The notes under the pieces were generated by a model. That model made no database searches, was not told the DNA's origin, and was given only the letters and a program-made list of their open reading frames with translations. From Darwinibacter acetoxidans_A (lineage in GTDB: Bacteria; Bacillota; Limnochordia; Darwinibacteriales; Darwinibacteriaceae): a stretch of 22,222 nucleotides of DNA. Position 1 is the first letter of the stretch. Each line of letters begins with the position of its first letter. The translations under genes and the position numbers were made by a program. This document shows positions 13,903 to 21,127 of this stretch, one piece after another. The stretch is taken from assembly GCA_041936745.1 (NCBI GenBank), contig JBHGWS010000091.1, positions 1-22,222 on the forward strand, in the 5' to 3' direction.

Positions 13903-13933
13903 GTCATTATTTTGGTATGACTATACCTGTGTG

Positions 13934-13965
13934 AACCTCTTCTTTCGGGAAGAGGTTTTTCTTAT
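13934..13965 (+). terminator. Riboswitch-controlled terminator before metN
   Basis: A 9-bp stem AACCTCTTC/GAAGAGGTT with a TTTCGG loop (13934-13957) is followed by TTTCTTATTT. Its left arm can instead pair with the AAGAGGGGTC that includes the P1 3' strand, giving the antiterminator form. Confidence 0.93.
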
Positions 13966-13981
13966 TTAAGGGAGGCACACC

Positions 13982-14980
13982 ATGATTCGCTTTGTAGGAG
14001 TAGAAAAAACTTTTCCGGGAAAAACGGCGGTGCATGCCCTCAAGGGGATTACACTGGATATCCCGGCCGGCGAAATATTCGGGATTATCGGCCAGAGCGG
14101 TGCGGGCAAATCTACTTTAGTCCGCTGCGTTAACATGTTAGAGCGCCCCGATCGAGGTGAGGTCTGGGTGGATGGGGTCTTGATGAATGACTTATCGGCA
14201 AAAGAATTGAGGCGGGAGCGCAAAAAGATAGGCATGATCTTTCAGCATTTTAATTTATTAAATTCCCGCACAGTCTTCGCCAACGTAGCCTTTCCTTTAG
14301 AAATTGCGGGCGAAGCAAAAAGCAGGATCAAAACTAAAGTCACCGATCTTTTGGATTTGGTCGGCCTGGCTGATAAAACCGACGTTTACCCCAATCAATT
14401 AAGCGGCGGGCAGAAACAAAGAGTAGGCATCGCCCGGGCTTTGGCGACGGAACCAAAACTGCTTCTCTGCGATGAAGCAACTTCCGCATTGGACCCGGAA
14501 ACGACAAAGTCAGTGCTGCAGCTTCTGCAGAAAATCAACAATACTTTGGGGTTAACCATTGTTTTAATCACACATGAAATGGCGGTGATCCAAGAAATTT
14601 GCGATCAAGTTGCGGTATTGGACGATGGGTTTTTACACGAAGCAGGGCCGGTAGTGGATGTGTTCACCAGGCCGCGGTCTTCAGCCGCTAAACGCATGCT
14701 GCAGGGATTTTTGGCGCCGCAGATCCCTGCCCAATTGCAAAACTCAAAAAACAGGCTCCTGCACCTTACTTTTATCGACAGAAAGGCTCATCAGCCAATT
14801 ATCTCGCGGCTGATCCGCAGCTGTGAAGTTGATGTGAACATTCTTTTCGGGAGAATTGACCACATGAAAACAACGCCCTTTGGGATGCTGCTCGTAGAAT
14901 TAGCCGGAACAGAGGAACAGATGGACAGTTCGGTTGAGTTTTTAAAAAATAACAAGGTAGAAGTGGAGGTGTTGGGCTGA
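13982..14980 (+). CDS. metN: Methionine ABC transporter ATP-binding protein MetN
   Basis: This 332-residue ABC ATPase has Walker A GQSGAGKST (37-45), Q-loop Q88, signature LSGGQKQR (140-147), Walker B LLLCDEATS (160-168) and switch His198. The C-terminal 75 residues (from about 258) form the NIL domain, which senses cytoplasmic methionine and causes trans-inhibition in MetNI; length and domain match MetN rather than generic ABC subunits. The ATG at 13982 has GGGAGG 6 bases upstream. It follows a SAM-I riboswitch and overlaps metI by one base (TGATG), so the operon is metN-metI-metQ. It drives uptake of methionine and related compounds. Confidence 0.97.
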   Translation: MIRFVGVEKTFPGKTAVHALKGITLDIPAGEIFGIIGQSGAGKSTLVRCVNMLERPDRGEVWVDGVLMNDLSAKELRRERKKIGMIFQHFNLLNSRTVFANVAFPLEIAGEAKSRIKTKVTDLLDLVGLADKTDVYPNQLSGGQKQRVGIARALATEPKLLLCDEATSALDPETTKSVLQLLQKINNTLGLTIVLITHEMAVIQEICDQVAVLDDGFLHEAGPVVDVFTRPRSSAAKRMLQGFLAPQIPAQLQNSKNRLLHLTFIDRKAHQPIISRLIRSCEVDVNILFGRIDHMKTTPFGMLLVELAGTEEQMDSSVEFLKNNKVEVEVLG

Positions 14981-15612
14981 TGCTGGTGCAGGCAACGTTA
15001 GAAACCTTAATAATGGTGGGTACAGCCACGGTACTAGCCTGCATTTTTGGGCTACCTTTAGGCATTCTTTTAGCTGCGACAGATAAAAAACACATTTTGG
15101 AACAGCCTCTTTTAAATCGAGTGCTGGGCGGTATTGTGAATGTGGGGCGCTCTGTCCCCTTCATAATTCTCATGGTGGCTATTATTCCGTTTACCCGTAA
15201 AATTGCCGGTACCTCCATTGGTACTACCGCGGCAATAGTCCCTTTAACCGTAGCGGCCGTCCCTTTTGTGGCCCGGCTGGTGGAAGGTGCCTTAAAAGAA
15301 ATTGATGCCGGCGTGATTGAAGCCGCGGAAAGTATGGGGGCTTCGCCCCCACAGATAATTTACAAAGTTTTAATTCCCGAGGCTCTGCCCGCCCTAATCT
15401 TGGCCGTAACCTTGACTGCAGTCAATTTAATCGGCTACTCCGCCATGGCAGGGGCCATCGGCGGCGGCGGACTCGGTGATTTGGCCATTCGCTACGGGTA
15501 TCAGCGCTTTCGGGGAGATATCATGCTGCAGACCGTAATCATTTTGGTAGTTTTAGTTCAAGGCATTCAAATGCTGGGAGATAAAATCGCCCAAAGATTA
15601 TACAGAAGATAA
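14980..15612 (+). CDS. metI: Methionine ABC transporter permease MetI
   Basis: This 210-residue inner-membrane permease has five or so hydrophobic segments (TLIMVGTATVLACIFGLPLGILLA, VPFIILMVAIIPF, TTAAIVPLTVAAVPFVA, LPALILAVTLTAVNLIGYSAMAGAI, MLQTVIILVVLVQGI). The ABC-permease EAA loop, EAAESMGASPPQIIYKVLIPEALP, lies around residues 114-137 and docks on MetN. Length and GGGGLGDLAIRYGYQRF (about 162-178) are typical of MetI. The start ATG overlaps the metN stop by one base, indicating coupled translation, and metQ follows 19 bases downstream. Confidence 0.96.
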   Translation: MLVQATLETLIMVGTATVLACIFGLPLGILLAATDKKHILEQPLLNRVLGGIVNVGRSVPFIILMVAIIPFTRKIAGTSIGTTAAIVPLTVAAVPFVARLVEGALKEIDAGVIEAAESMGASPPQIIYKVLIPEALPALILAVTLTAVNLIGYSAMAGAIGGGGLGDLAIRYGYQRFRGDIMLQTVIILVVLVQGIQMLGDKIAQRLYRR

Positions 15613-15631
15613 AATTAGAGGAGGCTTTTCA

Positions 15632-16420
15632 ATGCAAAGAAATTTAATCATCCTGCTGATTTCAGCAGCTGTTTTGTTGGCCGGGGGGGCTGCCGCCGGC
15701 GCCGCGGTGCTTAAAGTAGGCGCCACTTCCGTTCCCCACGCGGAAATTTTAGAAGTTGTCGTCCCCTTACTGGAGAAAGAAGGCATTACCTTGGAGATAA
15801 TTGAATTCAGCGATTACGTCCGGCCTAACCTGGCCCTGCAGGACGGGGAATTAGCCGCCAACTTCTTCCAACACGTACCTTACCTGGAAGATTTCAACAA
15901 AGAACGCGGCTCTGACTTAGTCGCCCTGGTAGGCATTCACGTAGAGCCTTTGGGTGTCTACAGCGCCAAACTTTCTTCTCTGGCGGAACTGCCAAAGCGT
16001 GCTCAAATTGCAATCCCCAACGATGCAACCAATGGCGGCAGGGCCCTTTTGCTGCTGCAGGCGGCAGGTTTGATCAAAGTGGCTGAGCAGGCCGGTATTG
16101 CCCCCACCCTCTTTGATATCACTGAAAACGAACTTGATCTGCGCTTTCATGAGCTGGAGGCAGCTCAGTTAGCAAGAAGCCTGCCCGATGTACAAGCAGC
16201 CGTGATCAACGGTAACTACGCCCTGCAGGCGGGCTTAAACCCTATCCGGGACGCAATCTTTTTGGAAGGGGCCGAATCCCCCTACGTCAACGTCCTCGCC
16301 ATTAGAGCCGGCGATGAAGAAGATGCCGGGCTGCTTAAATTAGCGGCAGCCTTAGTCAGCGAAGAGGTTAAGTCCTTTATTTTGGAAAAGTATGAAGGAA
16401 GCGTCGTACCGGTCTTTTAA
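15632..16420 (+). CDS. metQ: Methionine-binding protein MetQ lacking the lipobox cysteine
   Basis: This 262-residue NLPA/MetQ-family substrate-binding protein contains LKVGATSVPHAEILEVVVPLLEKEGITLEIIEFSDYVRPNLAL after the leader, NFFQHVPYLEDF, IAIPNDATNGGRALLLLQAAGLI, and the late VNVLAIRAGDE. It delivers methionine to MetNI at the outer face of the membrane. The signal sequence is odd. Where a Gram-positive MetQ has LAGC, this one reads LAGG (residues 16-19, Gly19 coded by GGG inside a run of seven G at 15683-15689), so it cannot be lipidated there. Alanine-rich residues 20-25 could serve signal peptidase I instead, or the helix may stay as an anchor. The ribosome site is GAGGAGG 11 bases before the ATG. 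Confidence 0.94.
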   Translation: MQRNLIILLISAAVLLAGGAAAGAAVLKVGATSVPHAEILEVVVPLLEKEGITLEIIEFSDYVRPNLALQDGELAANFFQHVPYLEDFNKERGSDLVALVGIHVEPLGVYSAKLSSLAELPKRAQIAIPNDATNGGRALLLLQAAGLIKVAEQAGIAPTLFDITENELDLRFHELEAAQLARSLPDVQAAVINGNYALQAGLNPIRDAIFLEGAESPYVNVLAIRAGDEEDAGLLKLAAALVSEEVKSFILEKYEGSVVPVF

Positions 16421-16426
16421 GGAGCT

Positions 16427-16460
16427 GAGGAGCGGGGTTAGCCCGCTCCTCATCATTTTT
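16427..16460 (+). terminator. Intrinsic terminator of metNIQ
   Basis: A 10-bp stem GAGGAGCGGG/CCCGCTCCTC with a 5-nt loop (16427-16451) is followed by ATCATTTTT. It starts 6 bases after the metQ stop. The convergent gene on the minus strand ends inside the T-tract, at 16453. Confidence 0.9.
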
Positions 16461-18471
16461 CGATTATAGGCAAGGCCACACCCAGTCTAAGCACTAAACC
16501 GCCTTTTTTGGCCCAAGCAAGTTGTGCTGCCCCGAAAGATGCGGGCCGGAAAACAAGCCCCAGCTCGTAAGCGTGATTTAGCGTCGCACCTGAAGCCGCC
16601 GGAGCCGTCAGCTGCCAGGTGTTTTTTAAATACAAATCCCAAAAATCTGCGATCCGGTACCCCACGCCTAAACCAGCTTCGGCTAAGGTAAGTCCCCTGT
16701 CGGTAAAAACTGCCCCCTGCAAAGAGATGTGCCAGGGGGGCGTAGAATAAACTGCGTCAGCAAACCTAAACCCCGCCTGCCAGCGGCCTTTTTCCCGCGC
16801 GGCGAAAACCTCCCAAGGCCCCTGCCCTCCTTTCAAATGAAACATTTTCTGCCGATTATAGCTGAGCTGCCAGCGGCCCAAGCGTGGCGATTGCCAGCGG
16901 GCTTTGATTTTCCCCCGCTCTATTTCTAAACGCAAAGCCCCTCTGCGGAATGCTGCCCAAGCCTGCCGTTTTTTTAAGCGTACCCCCAGCCGCCACCTTT
17001 TGGTACCCCAGCTTAATTCCACATCTTCGCTGCCTACTTGGGCAGCTAAGCCTCTTTTCTCCAGATGCAGGGCAAAGGAAGGTTTTTCCGGCTGCTTTTT
17101 CGGCAGGCTCAACTCCCAGCGCCAATCCTCTTTCTGCAAAGAAATAAGCCTTCTTAAATGATCTTCCCGCCAGTACCAATCTTGGTGCCGGTATTCTGCC
17201 GGTGCTGAACTAAGTTTGAAAACATCTCTGCCGCCGGTAAGCTGCAGCGAACCGGCCCGCAGCCTGATTGAACCGCCGTCTCTGCCCGTGTCAAAAAACA
17301 CATCTTTTAAACTGCCCAGCAGCCGCCAGGAAAATCCCCCATCCCACATGAAAATGGGCAAAAGATAGTTGGGGCCGGTCTTTTCGGCTTTGATTTCCCT
17401 CTCCGTACCCAAAGCGCCGCCAAGCCAGATAAGCTGCTTAGGATCATTTCCCGGCAAAAGGGGCCCGAAAGCGTCACTTGGGAAAACAAGGCGCCCTTTT
17501 TCATCAGTTGAGCGGGTTCTGCCATCAGGCAGCAGACCAGGGATCCCCGGCGCGGGCTTTCCCGCTTCAACCAGTTTTACGCTTGTTAAAAAATCCTGCC
17601 CCAGCCACCCCTTTTTTGAGTTAAGGGAAAGAACCGCTTTTTCTCCCTTAAAGAATGCCGCAAGCTCTGCTGCGGTTTCAGCGGGAAAAGCCGCCTGCAG
17701 GCTGCCCCGCAGTACATTTTCCCCCGGCCCCAAGGCCGGCAACGAAAGAAACCACTGATCCCTGGCGGGGCAGTGCTCTAACTCTAACTGCCTGCCTCCT
17801 AAAGACCAGGCAGGCGACAAATAATAACCGTCCGGTACTGCAAAGAATAGTTTGGCGGCTGCCCTGGGCCCGCTAAAAACCACATCTATTTCCCTCAATT
17901 CCCCCGGAGCCAAAGACAGCCCCGCGGGCCTAAACCGGAACACTTTCCCAAACTCGGGGGCTTCTGCCCCACTGGCGGCGGCCGCTTTATTTACCTGTGG
18001 TTTTTTTAAAGCCGCGGCGGCCAAGGTGACGGTTTCAGCCGCTTTTAGTACCTGCCACTCGTAATTTGCCAGCGGCCGGCTTGTGCCGTCTTCTTCCCTG
18101 AGGGCGACTTTTTCTGTATTCAGCGGCATTACCCAGTACTTATCCGCAAGGGGAAGGCCCAAGATTCCTTGGGCCCCCTGCAGGACAATGCTTACATCTA
18201 TGGCAAATTTTCCGCCGCCCAAAACCCCGCCGTCAAAGCAGGCGCTCAAAGTTTTACGGCCTTGAAAGTCGCCCTGCCCGGAGAAGACCGCCTGAATTTC
18301 TCCGCCGCTGAATGTCAAATCCCACTGGCCCGTCGCTTCCAGCCAGAGATCAAAGGGAAGCTCGACATGTTTAAGCTCCCAAGGCTCAAGTAAAAAAATC
18401 GGGGCGGGCCCGCAGCTGCCGGCAGCTGTGCTTAAGATCACAAACAGCAGGCAGACGAAAATTTTCTTCAC
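16453..18471 (-). CDS. Large exported beta-rich protein, possible outer-membrane barrel/usher-like
   Basis: I do not recognise this 672-residue protein. Residues 1-19 are a signal sequence; Cys20 follows AGS, a weak lipobox, so it may be a lipoprotein. Residues 40-250 are beta-rich, with an Ala/Lys-rich linker near 151-172. Residues 285-345 look Ig/CarboxypepD-like (GWLGQDFLTSVKLVEAGKP, STDEKGRLVF). From about 375 to the end, short amphipathic strands alternate with turns and have many Trp, Tyr, Arg and Lys (WRLGVRLKKRQAWAAFRR, GRWQAGFRF, GLGVGYRIADFWDLYLKN), the look of a transmembrane beta-barrel, although the last residue is Lys rather than the usual Phe. The GTG start overlaps the preceding gene's stop (GTGA). 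Position as third gene after a small exported protein and a PapD-like protein suggests an usher-like exporter; this is inference. Confidence 0.7.
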   Translation of the reverse strand: MKKIFVCLLFVILSTAAGSCGPAPIFLLEPWELKHVELPFDLWLEATGQWDLTFSGGEIQAVFSGQGDFQGRKTLSACFDGGVLGGGKFAIDVSIVLQGAQGILGLPLADKYWVMPLNTEKVALREEDGTSRPLANYEWQVLKAAETVTLAAAALKKPQVNKAAAASGAEAPEFGKVFRFRPAGLSLAPGELREIDVVFSGPRAAAKLFFAVPDGYYLSPAWSLGGRQLELEHCPARDQWFLSLPALGPGENVLRGSLQAAFPAETAAELAAFFKGEKAVLSLNSKKGWLGQDFLTSVKLVEAGKPAPGIPGLLPDGRTRSTDEKGRLVFPSDAFGPLLPGNDPKQLIWLGGALGTEREIKAEKTGPNYLLPIFMWDGGFSWRLLGSLKDVFFDTGRDGGSIRLRAGSLQLTGGRDVFKLSSAPAEYRHQDWYWREDHLRRLISLQKEDWRWELSLPKKQPEKPSFALHLEKRGLAAQVGSEDVELSWGTKRWRLGVRLKKRQAWAAFRRGALRLEIERGKIKARWQSPRLGRWQLSYNRQKMFHLKGGQGPWEVFAAREKGRWQAGFRFADAVYSTPPWHISLQGAVFTDRGLTLAEAGLGVGYRIADFWDLYLKNTWQLTAPAASGATLNHAYELGLVFRPASFGAAQLAWAKKGGLVLRLGVALPIIEK

Positions 18472-19148
18472 AGGCTTAACCCGGCCTCTTTAGGTTGGAG
18501 TTCGACACGCGATGCCCAAGCAGGCAGGTTAACTTTGAAATCGCGGCTGCGGCCCGCTAAAACCAGGCCGCTTTCTAAATCTATTCTTGCAGCTAAGCTG
18601 CCCAGAGAGTTATAAAGCAGGAGGTGCCCCCGCCAAAGCCCCGCCTTATCCCCTTTGTTTTCCAGCCTAACGGCTACGGACTCTTCCCCTCTTCGCCAGG
18701 ACGTCATAATTACCTGATCTTCCGTACCCTTGGAAGAAAGGAGTAAAAGCACGGCCAAGCGGGTTGGGATCCCCGGTTGATCCGCCTTGACGAACAAGAC
18801 CGCTGACAGGCTTTTAGGTAAGTCAGCAAGAACGCTCACTTCTATTGTTTCTTCCCCGTAAGGTTCTAAATAAAATTCGTCTTTGTTTAAGGCCAAAAGG
18901 CCCGCCGCTTTTTGCACGGAGCCTTCGTCTTCCAAAAAGACGACGCGTCCTGCGCTGTCTTGGTCAAACAGGGCTAAAGATAATTCCACTGCCACCGTTG
19001 CCTCGGTATCGGAAGAACAGTGAAACTTAAACACTTGGCCCTTTTGGACCTCCTCTGCCGTCATAATTACCGGTGAAATTGAGACTTTTGCGCCACACCG
19101 CGCAGCCGCTAGAAATAAGATGGTTAAAACGAGAACTAACTTCCTCAT
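18468..19148 (-). CDS. Exported Ig-like protein, possible PapD-type chaperone
   Basis: This 226-residue protein begins with a signal peptide (residues 1-20, likely cleaved near CGA-KVS). The mature start, VSISPVIMTAEEVQKGQVFKF, followed by an Ig-like strand pattern and a segment ending in LLALNKDEFYLEPYGEETIEVSVLADLP (about 85-112), resembles PapD-fold chaperones, where a similar stretch precedes the second domain. Residues 140-226 form a second beta-sandwich-like region (VIMTSWRRGEESVAVRLENKGDKAGLWRGHLLLYNSLGSLAARIDL). The invariant Arg/Lys pair of classical pilus chaperones cannot be placed with confidence. A WxL-associated Ig-like protein is an alternative. The ATG overlaps the stop of the small exported gene (ATGA), and the stop overlaps the large gene. 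Confidence 0.65.
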   Translation of the reverse strand: MRKLVLVLTILFLAAARCGAKVSISPVIMTAEEVQKGQVFKFHCSSDTEATVAVELSLALFDQDSAGRVVFLEDEGSVQKAAGLLALNKDEFYLEPYGEETIEVSVLADLPKSLSAVLFVKADQPGIPTRLAVLLLLSSKGTEDQVIMTSWRRGEESVAVRLENKGDKAGLWRGHLLLYNSLGSLAARIDLESGLVLAGRSRDFKVNLPAWASRVELQPKEAGLSL

Positions 19149-19597
19149 AGGGCAGGCACCACCGTAAATTCAACCTGGAAGAAATAATCACCGGGGGTAT
19201 CTTGGTAACTGCCCGTAAAGCGGAAGGGTATAATCACCTCACTGCCCCCGGGCCCCGTTGAAGGTTGGTTTAAGAAAATCGATCGTCCCACGTTGTCTAG
19301 GGGAATCCAGACATCATCTCCTTTAGCGAACTCTGCCTCTCCTTTTAAACCGCCGTTTTCACCGACGATCCGTACGGATAATTCCCAATCTACGTTGGAC
19401 CAGATTGTGACTGTCAAATCCTGATATGTAGTTTGGCCCGGGCCTATGGGGGCAAAGGTCAAAGTGTCCGGGCAGGAAACAGTAAAACCGGGAATCACCT
19501 CAATTTGGAAAGTTACTAAGCCCTCAGCCCAAATAGTGCCACTCAAGGCCGCCACCATGCTGCAGAAAAGAATTAAGGCAAACAGCTTACGCCTCAA
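19145..19597 (-). CDS. Small exported beta-sandwich protein (fimbrial/coat-subunit-like)
   Basis: This 150-residue protein starts with a clear signal peptide (MRRKLFALILFCSMVAALSGTIWA, in two parts: basic start and hydrophobic core; likely cut after WA24). The mature part of about 126 residues is a single beta sandwich: FTVSCPDTLTFAPIGPGQTTYQDLTVTIWSNVDWELSVRI, then SEVIIPFRFTGSYQDTPGDYFFQVEFTV. Paired strands with a terminal PGDY..QVEFTVV motif resemble DUF4402/spore-coat-U or WxL-type surface proteins. It is the first gene of a coupled three-gene unit. The start is TTG at 19597, fixed by AAAGGAGG 7 bases upstream. A perfect sigma-A promoter 36 bases ahead suggests strong expression, as expected for a structural subunit. 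Confidence 0.75.
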   Translation of the reverse strand: MRRKLFALILFCSMVAALSGTIWAEGLVTFQIEVIPGFTVSCPDTLTFAPIGPGQTTYQDLTVTIWSNVDWELSVRIVGENGGLKGEAEFAKGDDVWIPLDNVGRSIFLNQPSTGPGGSEVIIPFRFTGSYQDTPGDYFFQVEFTVVPAL

Positions 19598-19632
19598 TTT
19601 TGATCCTCCTTTGCAATGATAGACCCAAAATG

Positions 19633-19661
19633 ATTATATACTCCAACATAGGTTTTGTCAA
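19633..19661 (-). promoter_or_regulatory. Perfect-consensus sigma-A promoter of the exported-protein cluster
   Basis: On the minus strand TTGACA (19656-19661) and TATAAT (19633-19638) are separated by exactly 17 bases. The predicted start near 19626 gives a leader of about 30 nt. Such a strong promoter implies constitutive high expression unless a repressor intervenes; no operator was recognised. Confidence 0.9.
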
Positions 19662-19684
19662 TTACCTATTTTCTGACTACTCTA

Positions 19685-19714
19685 ATTAAAAAGAGATGGG
19701 GGCCGGCCCCCATC
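19685..19714 (-). terminator. Intrinsic terminator of metK
   Basis: On the minus strand the 20-base palindrome GATGGGGGCC/GGCCCCCATC (19695-19714) is followed by TCTTTTTAATT. It lies 8 bases after the metK stop codon. Confidence 0.88.
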
Positions 19715-19721
19715 CTGTTTC

Positions 19722-20903
19722 TTACTTGCGCAGCAGATCGACTTTATCCAGCCGCTCCCAAGGCAGATCCAAATCCGGGCGGCCGAAATGTCCGTAAGCT
19801 GCAATTTGGCGGTAAATTGGCTTCAGTAGATCCAATTCTTCGATAATCGCCGCAGGCCTTAAGTCGAAATTTTTGTTGACCAAGTCCTCTATTTCTCTGT
19901 CCGGGATAACCCCGGTGCCGAATGTATCCACAAAAAGCGAAACGGGCCGGGCAACGCCGATCGCATAAGCTATCTGTACTTCGACTCGTCGAGCCAGGCC
20001 GGCCGCCGCGATGTTTTTAGCAACATAGCGGGCGGCATAAGAACCGGAGCGGTCAACCTTGGTAGGATCTTTACCGGAAAAAGCACCGCCGCCGTGGCGC
20101 CCGAAGCCGCCATAGCTGTCTACAATGATTTTCCGGCCCGTCAGGCCCGCATCGCCTAAAGGGCCGCCGATTACAAAGCGGCCCGTGGGATTGACCAGCA
20201 CCTTCAGATCGTCTTCCCACAAATTGGCGGGGATGACCGGTTTGATCACATGCTCTAGGATATCCCGCAGAATAGTTTCTTGTTCCCAGGCGGGATGGTG
20301 CTGAGCCGCAATAATTATGTTGTCAATTGCCGCGGGGCGGTCGTTTTCATCGTACTCCACAGTTACTTGAGTTTTACCGTCAGGCCGCAGATAAGGAAGG
20401 GTGTTTGTTTTACGCACCAGAGCCAATCTTTGTGCCAGCTTATGGGCTAAAGTGATGGGCAGCGGCATGTATTCCGGCGTATCATCACAAGCATAGCCGA
20501 ACATAACACCCTGATCCCCCGCCCCCAGCCGAGACGCCGCGTCCGCATCGCCCGCCCGCTGCTCCAAAGCCTGTTCAACCCCTCTGGCGATATCTTCGGA
20601 CTGTTCTTCGATGGCGGTCAAAACGGCACAAGTATCTGCATCGAAACCGTATTTAGCCCGATCATAGCCGATATCCCGCACTACATCCCGGGCAATTTTA
20701 GGGATATCCACATAACATTCTGTGCTGATTTCGCCTAAAATTAAGACCAGACCCGTTGAGATAGCTGTTTCACAGGCCACTCTCGCTTGGGGGTCCGCCG
20801 CTAAAATTGCGTCCAGTATCGCATCTGATATTTGATCGCATATTTTATCAGGATGTCCTTCTGTAACTGATTCTGAAGTAAATAAGTATCTTCGCCCCGC
20901 CAT
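19722..20903 (-). CDS. metK: S-adenosylmethionine synthetase MetK
   Basis: This 393-residue cytoplasmic enzyme makes S-adenosylmethionine from methionine and ATP. It shows FTSESVTEGHPDKICDQISDAILDA at the N-terminus (ATP-binding His and metal-binding Asp), ETAISTGLVLILGEI, the signature GAGDQGVMFGYA around residue 130, and the P-loop-like GGGAFSGKDPTKVDRSGSYAARY near 270-290. Length is normal. The start is ATG at 20903 because AAGGTGG lies 5 bases ahead; a GTG three codons upstream overlaps that site. Expression is controlled by the SAM-I riboswitch and terminator upstream, giving product feedback. Confidence 0.98.
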   Translation of the reverse strand: MAGRRYLFTSESVTEGHPDKICDQISDAILDAILAADPQARVACETAISTGLVLILGEISTECYVDIPKIARDVVRDIGYDRAKYGFDADTCAVLTAIEEQSEDIARGVEQALEQRAGDADAASRLGAGDQGVMFGYACDDTPEYMPLPITLAHKLAQRLALVRKTNTLPYLRPDGKTQVTVEYDENDRPAAIDNIIIAAQHHPAWEQETILRDILEHVIKPVIPANLWEDDLKVLVNPTGRFVIGGPLGDAGLTGRKIIVDSYGGFGRHGGGAFSGKDPTKVDRSGSYAARYVAKNIAAAGLARRVEVQIAYAIGVARPVSLFVDTFGTGVIPDREIEDLVNKNFDLRPAAIIEELDLLKPIYRQIAAYGHFGRPDLDLPWERLDKVDLLRK

Positions 20904-20924
20904 AATAACCACCTTTACTGCAAA

Positions 20925-20952
20925 TTATAAAACCTCTCCCGAATGAGAGAGG
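20925..20952 (-). terminator. Riboswitch-controlled terminator before metK
   Basis: On the minus strand an 8-bp stem CCTCTCTC/GGGAGAGG (one G-U pair, ATTC loop) at 20933-20952 is followed by TTTTATAATTT. The left arm can pair instead with GATGAGAGATGG of the aptamer's 3' end to form an antiterminator. Confidence 0.9.
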
Positions 20953-20961
20953 CTGAAGCCC

Positions 20962-21067
20962 ATCTCTCATCTTCCAAAACCCAATGGGTTTTGCAGGATT
21001 TAGCACCATGCCAGCGCCGGTTGCCGGGTTTCATCGGGCCAGTCCCTCCACCTCTCTCGATGAGATT
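20962..21067 (-). ncRNA. SAM-I (S-box) riboswitch aptamer upstream of metK
   Basis: Reading the minus strand: P1 AATCTCATC, then GAGAGAGGTGGAGGGACTGG, CCCGATGAAACCCGGCAACC, GGTGCTAAATCCTGC, a P4-type stem (AAAACCCATTGGGTTTT) and GGAAGATGAGAG closing P1. All S-box core blocks are present in order. SAM binding should expose the terminator at 20925-20952 and lower metK transcription. Confidence 0.96.
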
Positions 21068-21083
21068 AGCAATTATCCCCGCT

Positions 21084-21112
21084 AGTTTAACATTTTTACC
21101 GCGGGCTGTCAA
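21084..21112 (-). promoter_or_regulatory. Sigma-A promoter of metK
   Basis: On the minus strand TTGACA (21107-21112) is followed after 17 bases by TAAACT (21084-21089, four of six). The -35 lies only 15 bases past the stop of the upstream lipoprotein gene. Confidence 0.75.
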
Positions 21113-21127
21113 ATAAACCGCCCGGCC

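Noticed and set aside
17369..17758. A 129-codon plus-strand frame and several other plus-strand frames inside 16453-18471
   Set aside because: They are opposite-strand shadows of the long exported-protein gene; none has a ribosome site or recognisable content.
20915..21112. A 65-codon minus-strand frame upstream of metK
   Set aside because: It lies entirely within the SAM-I riboswitch and its terminator; the conserved RNA blocks explain the sequence.
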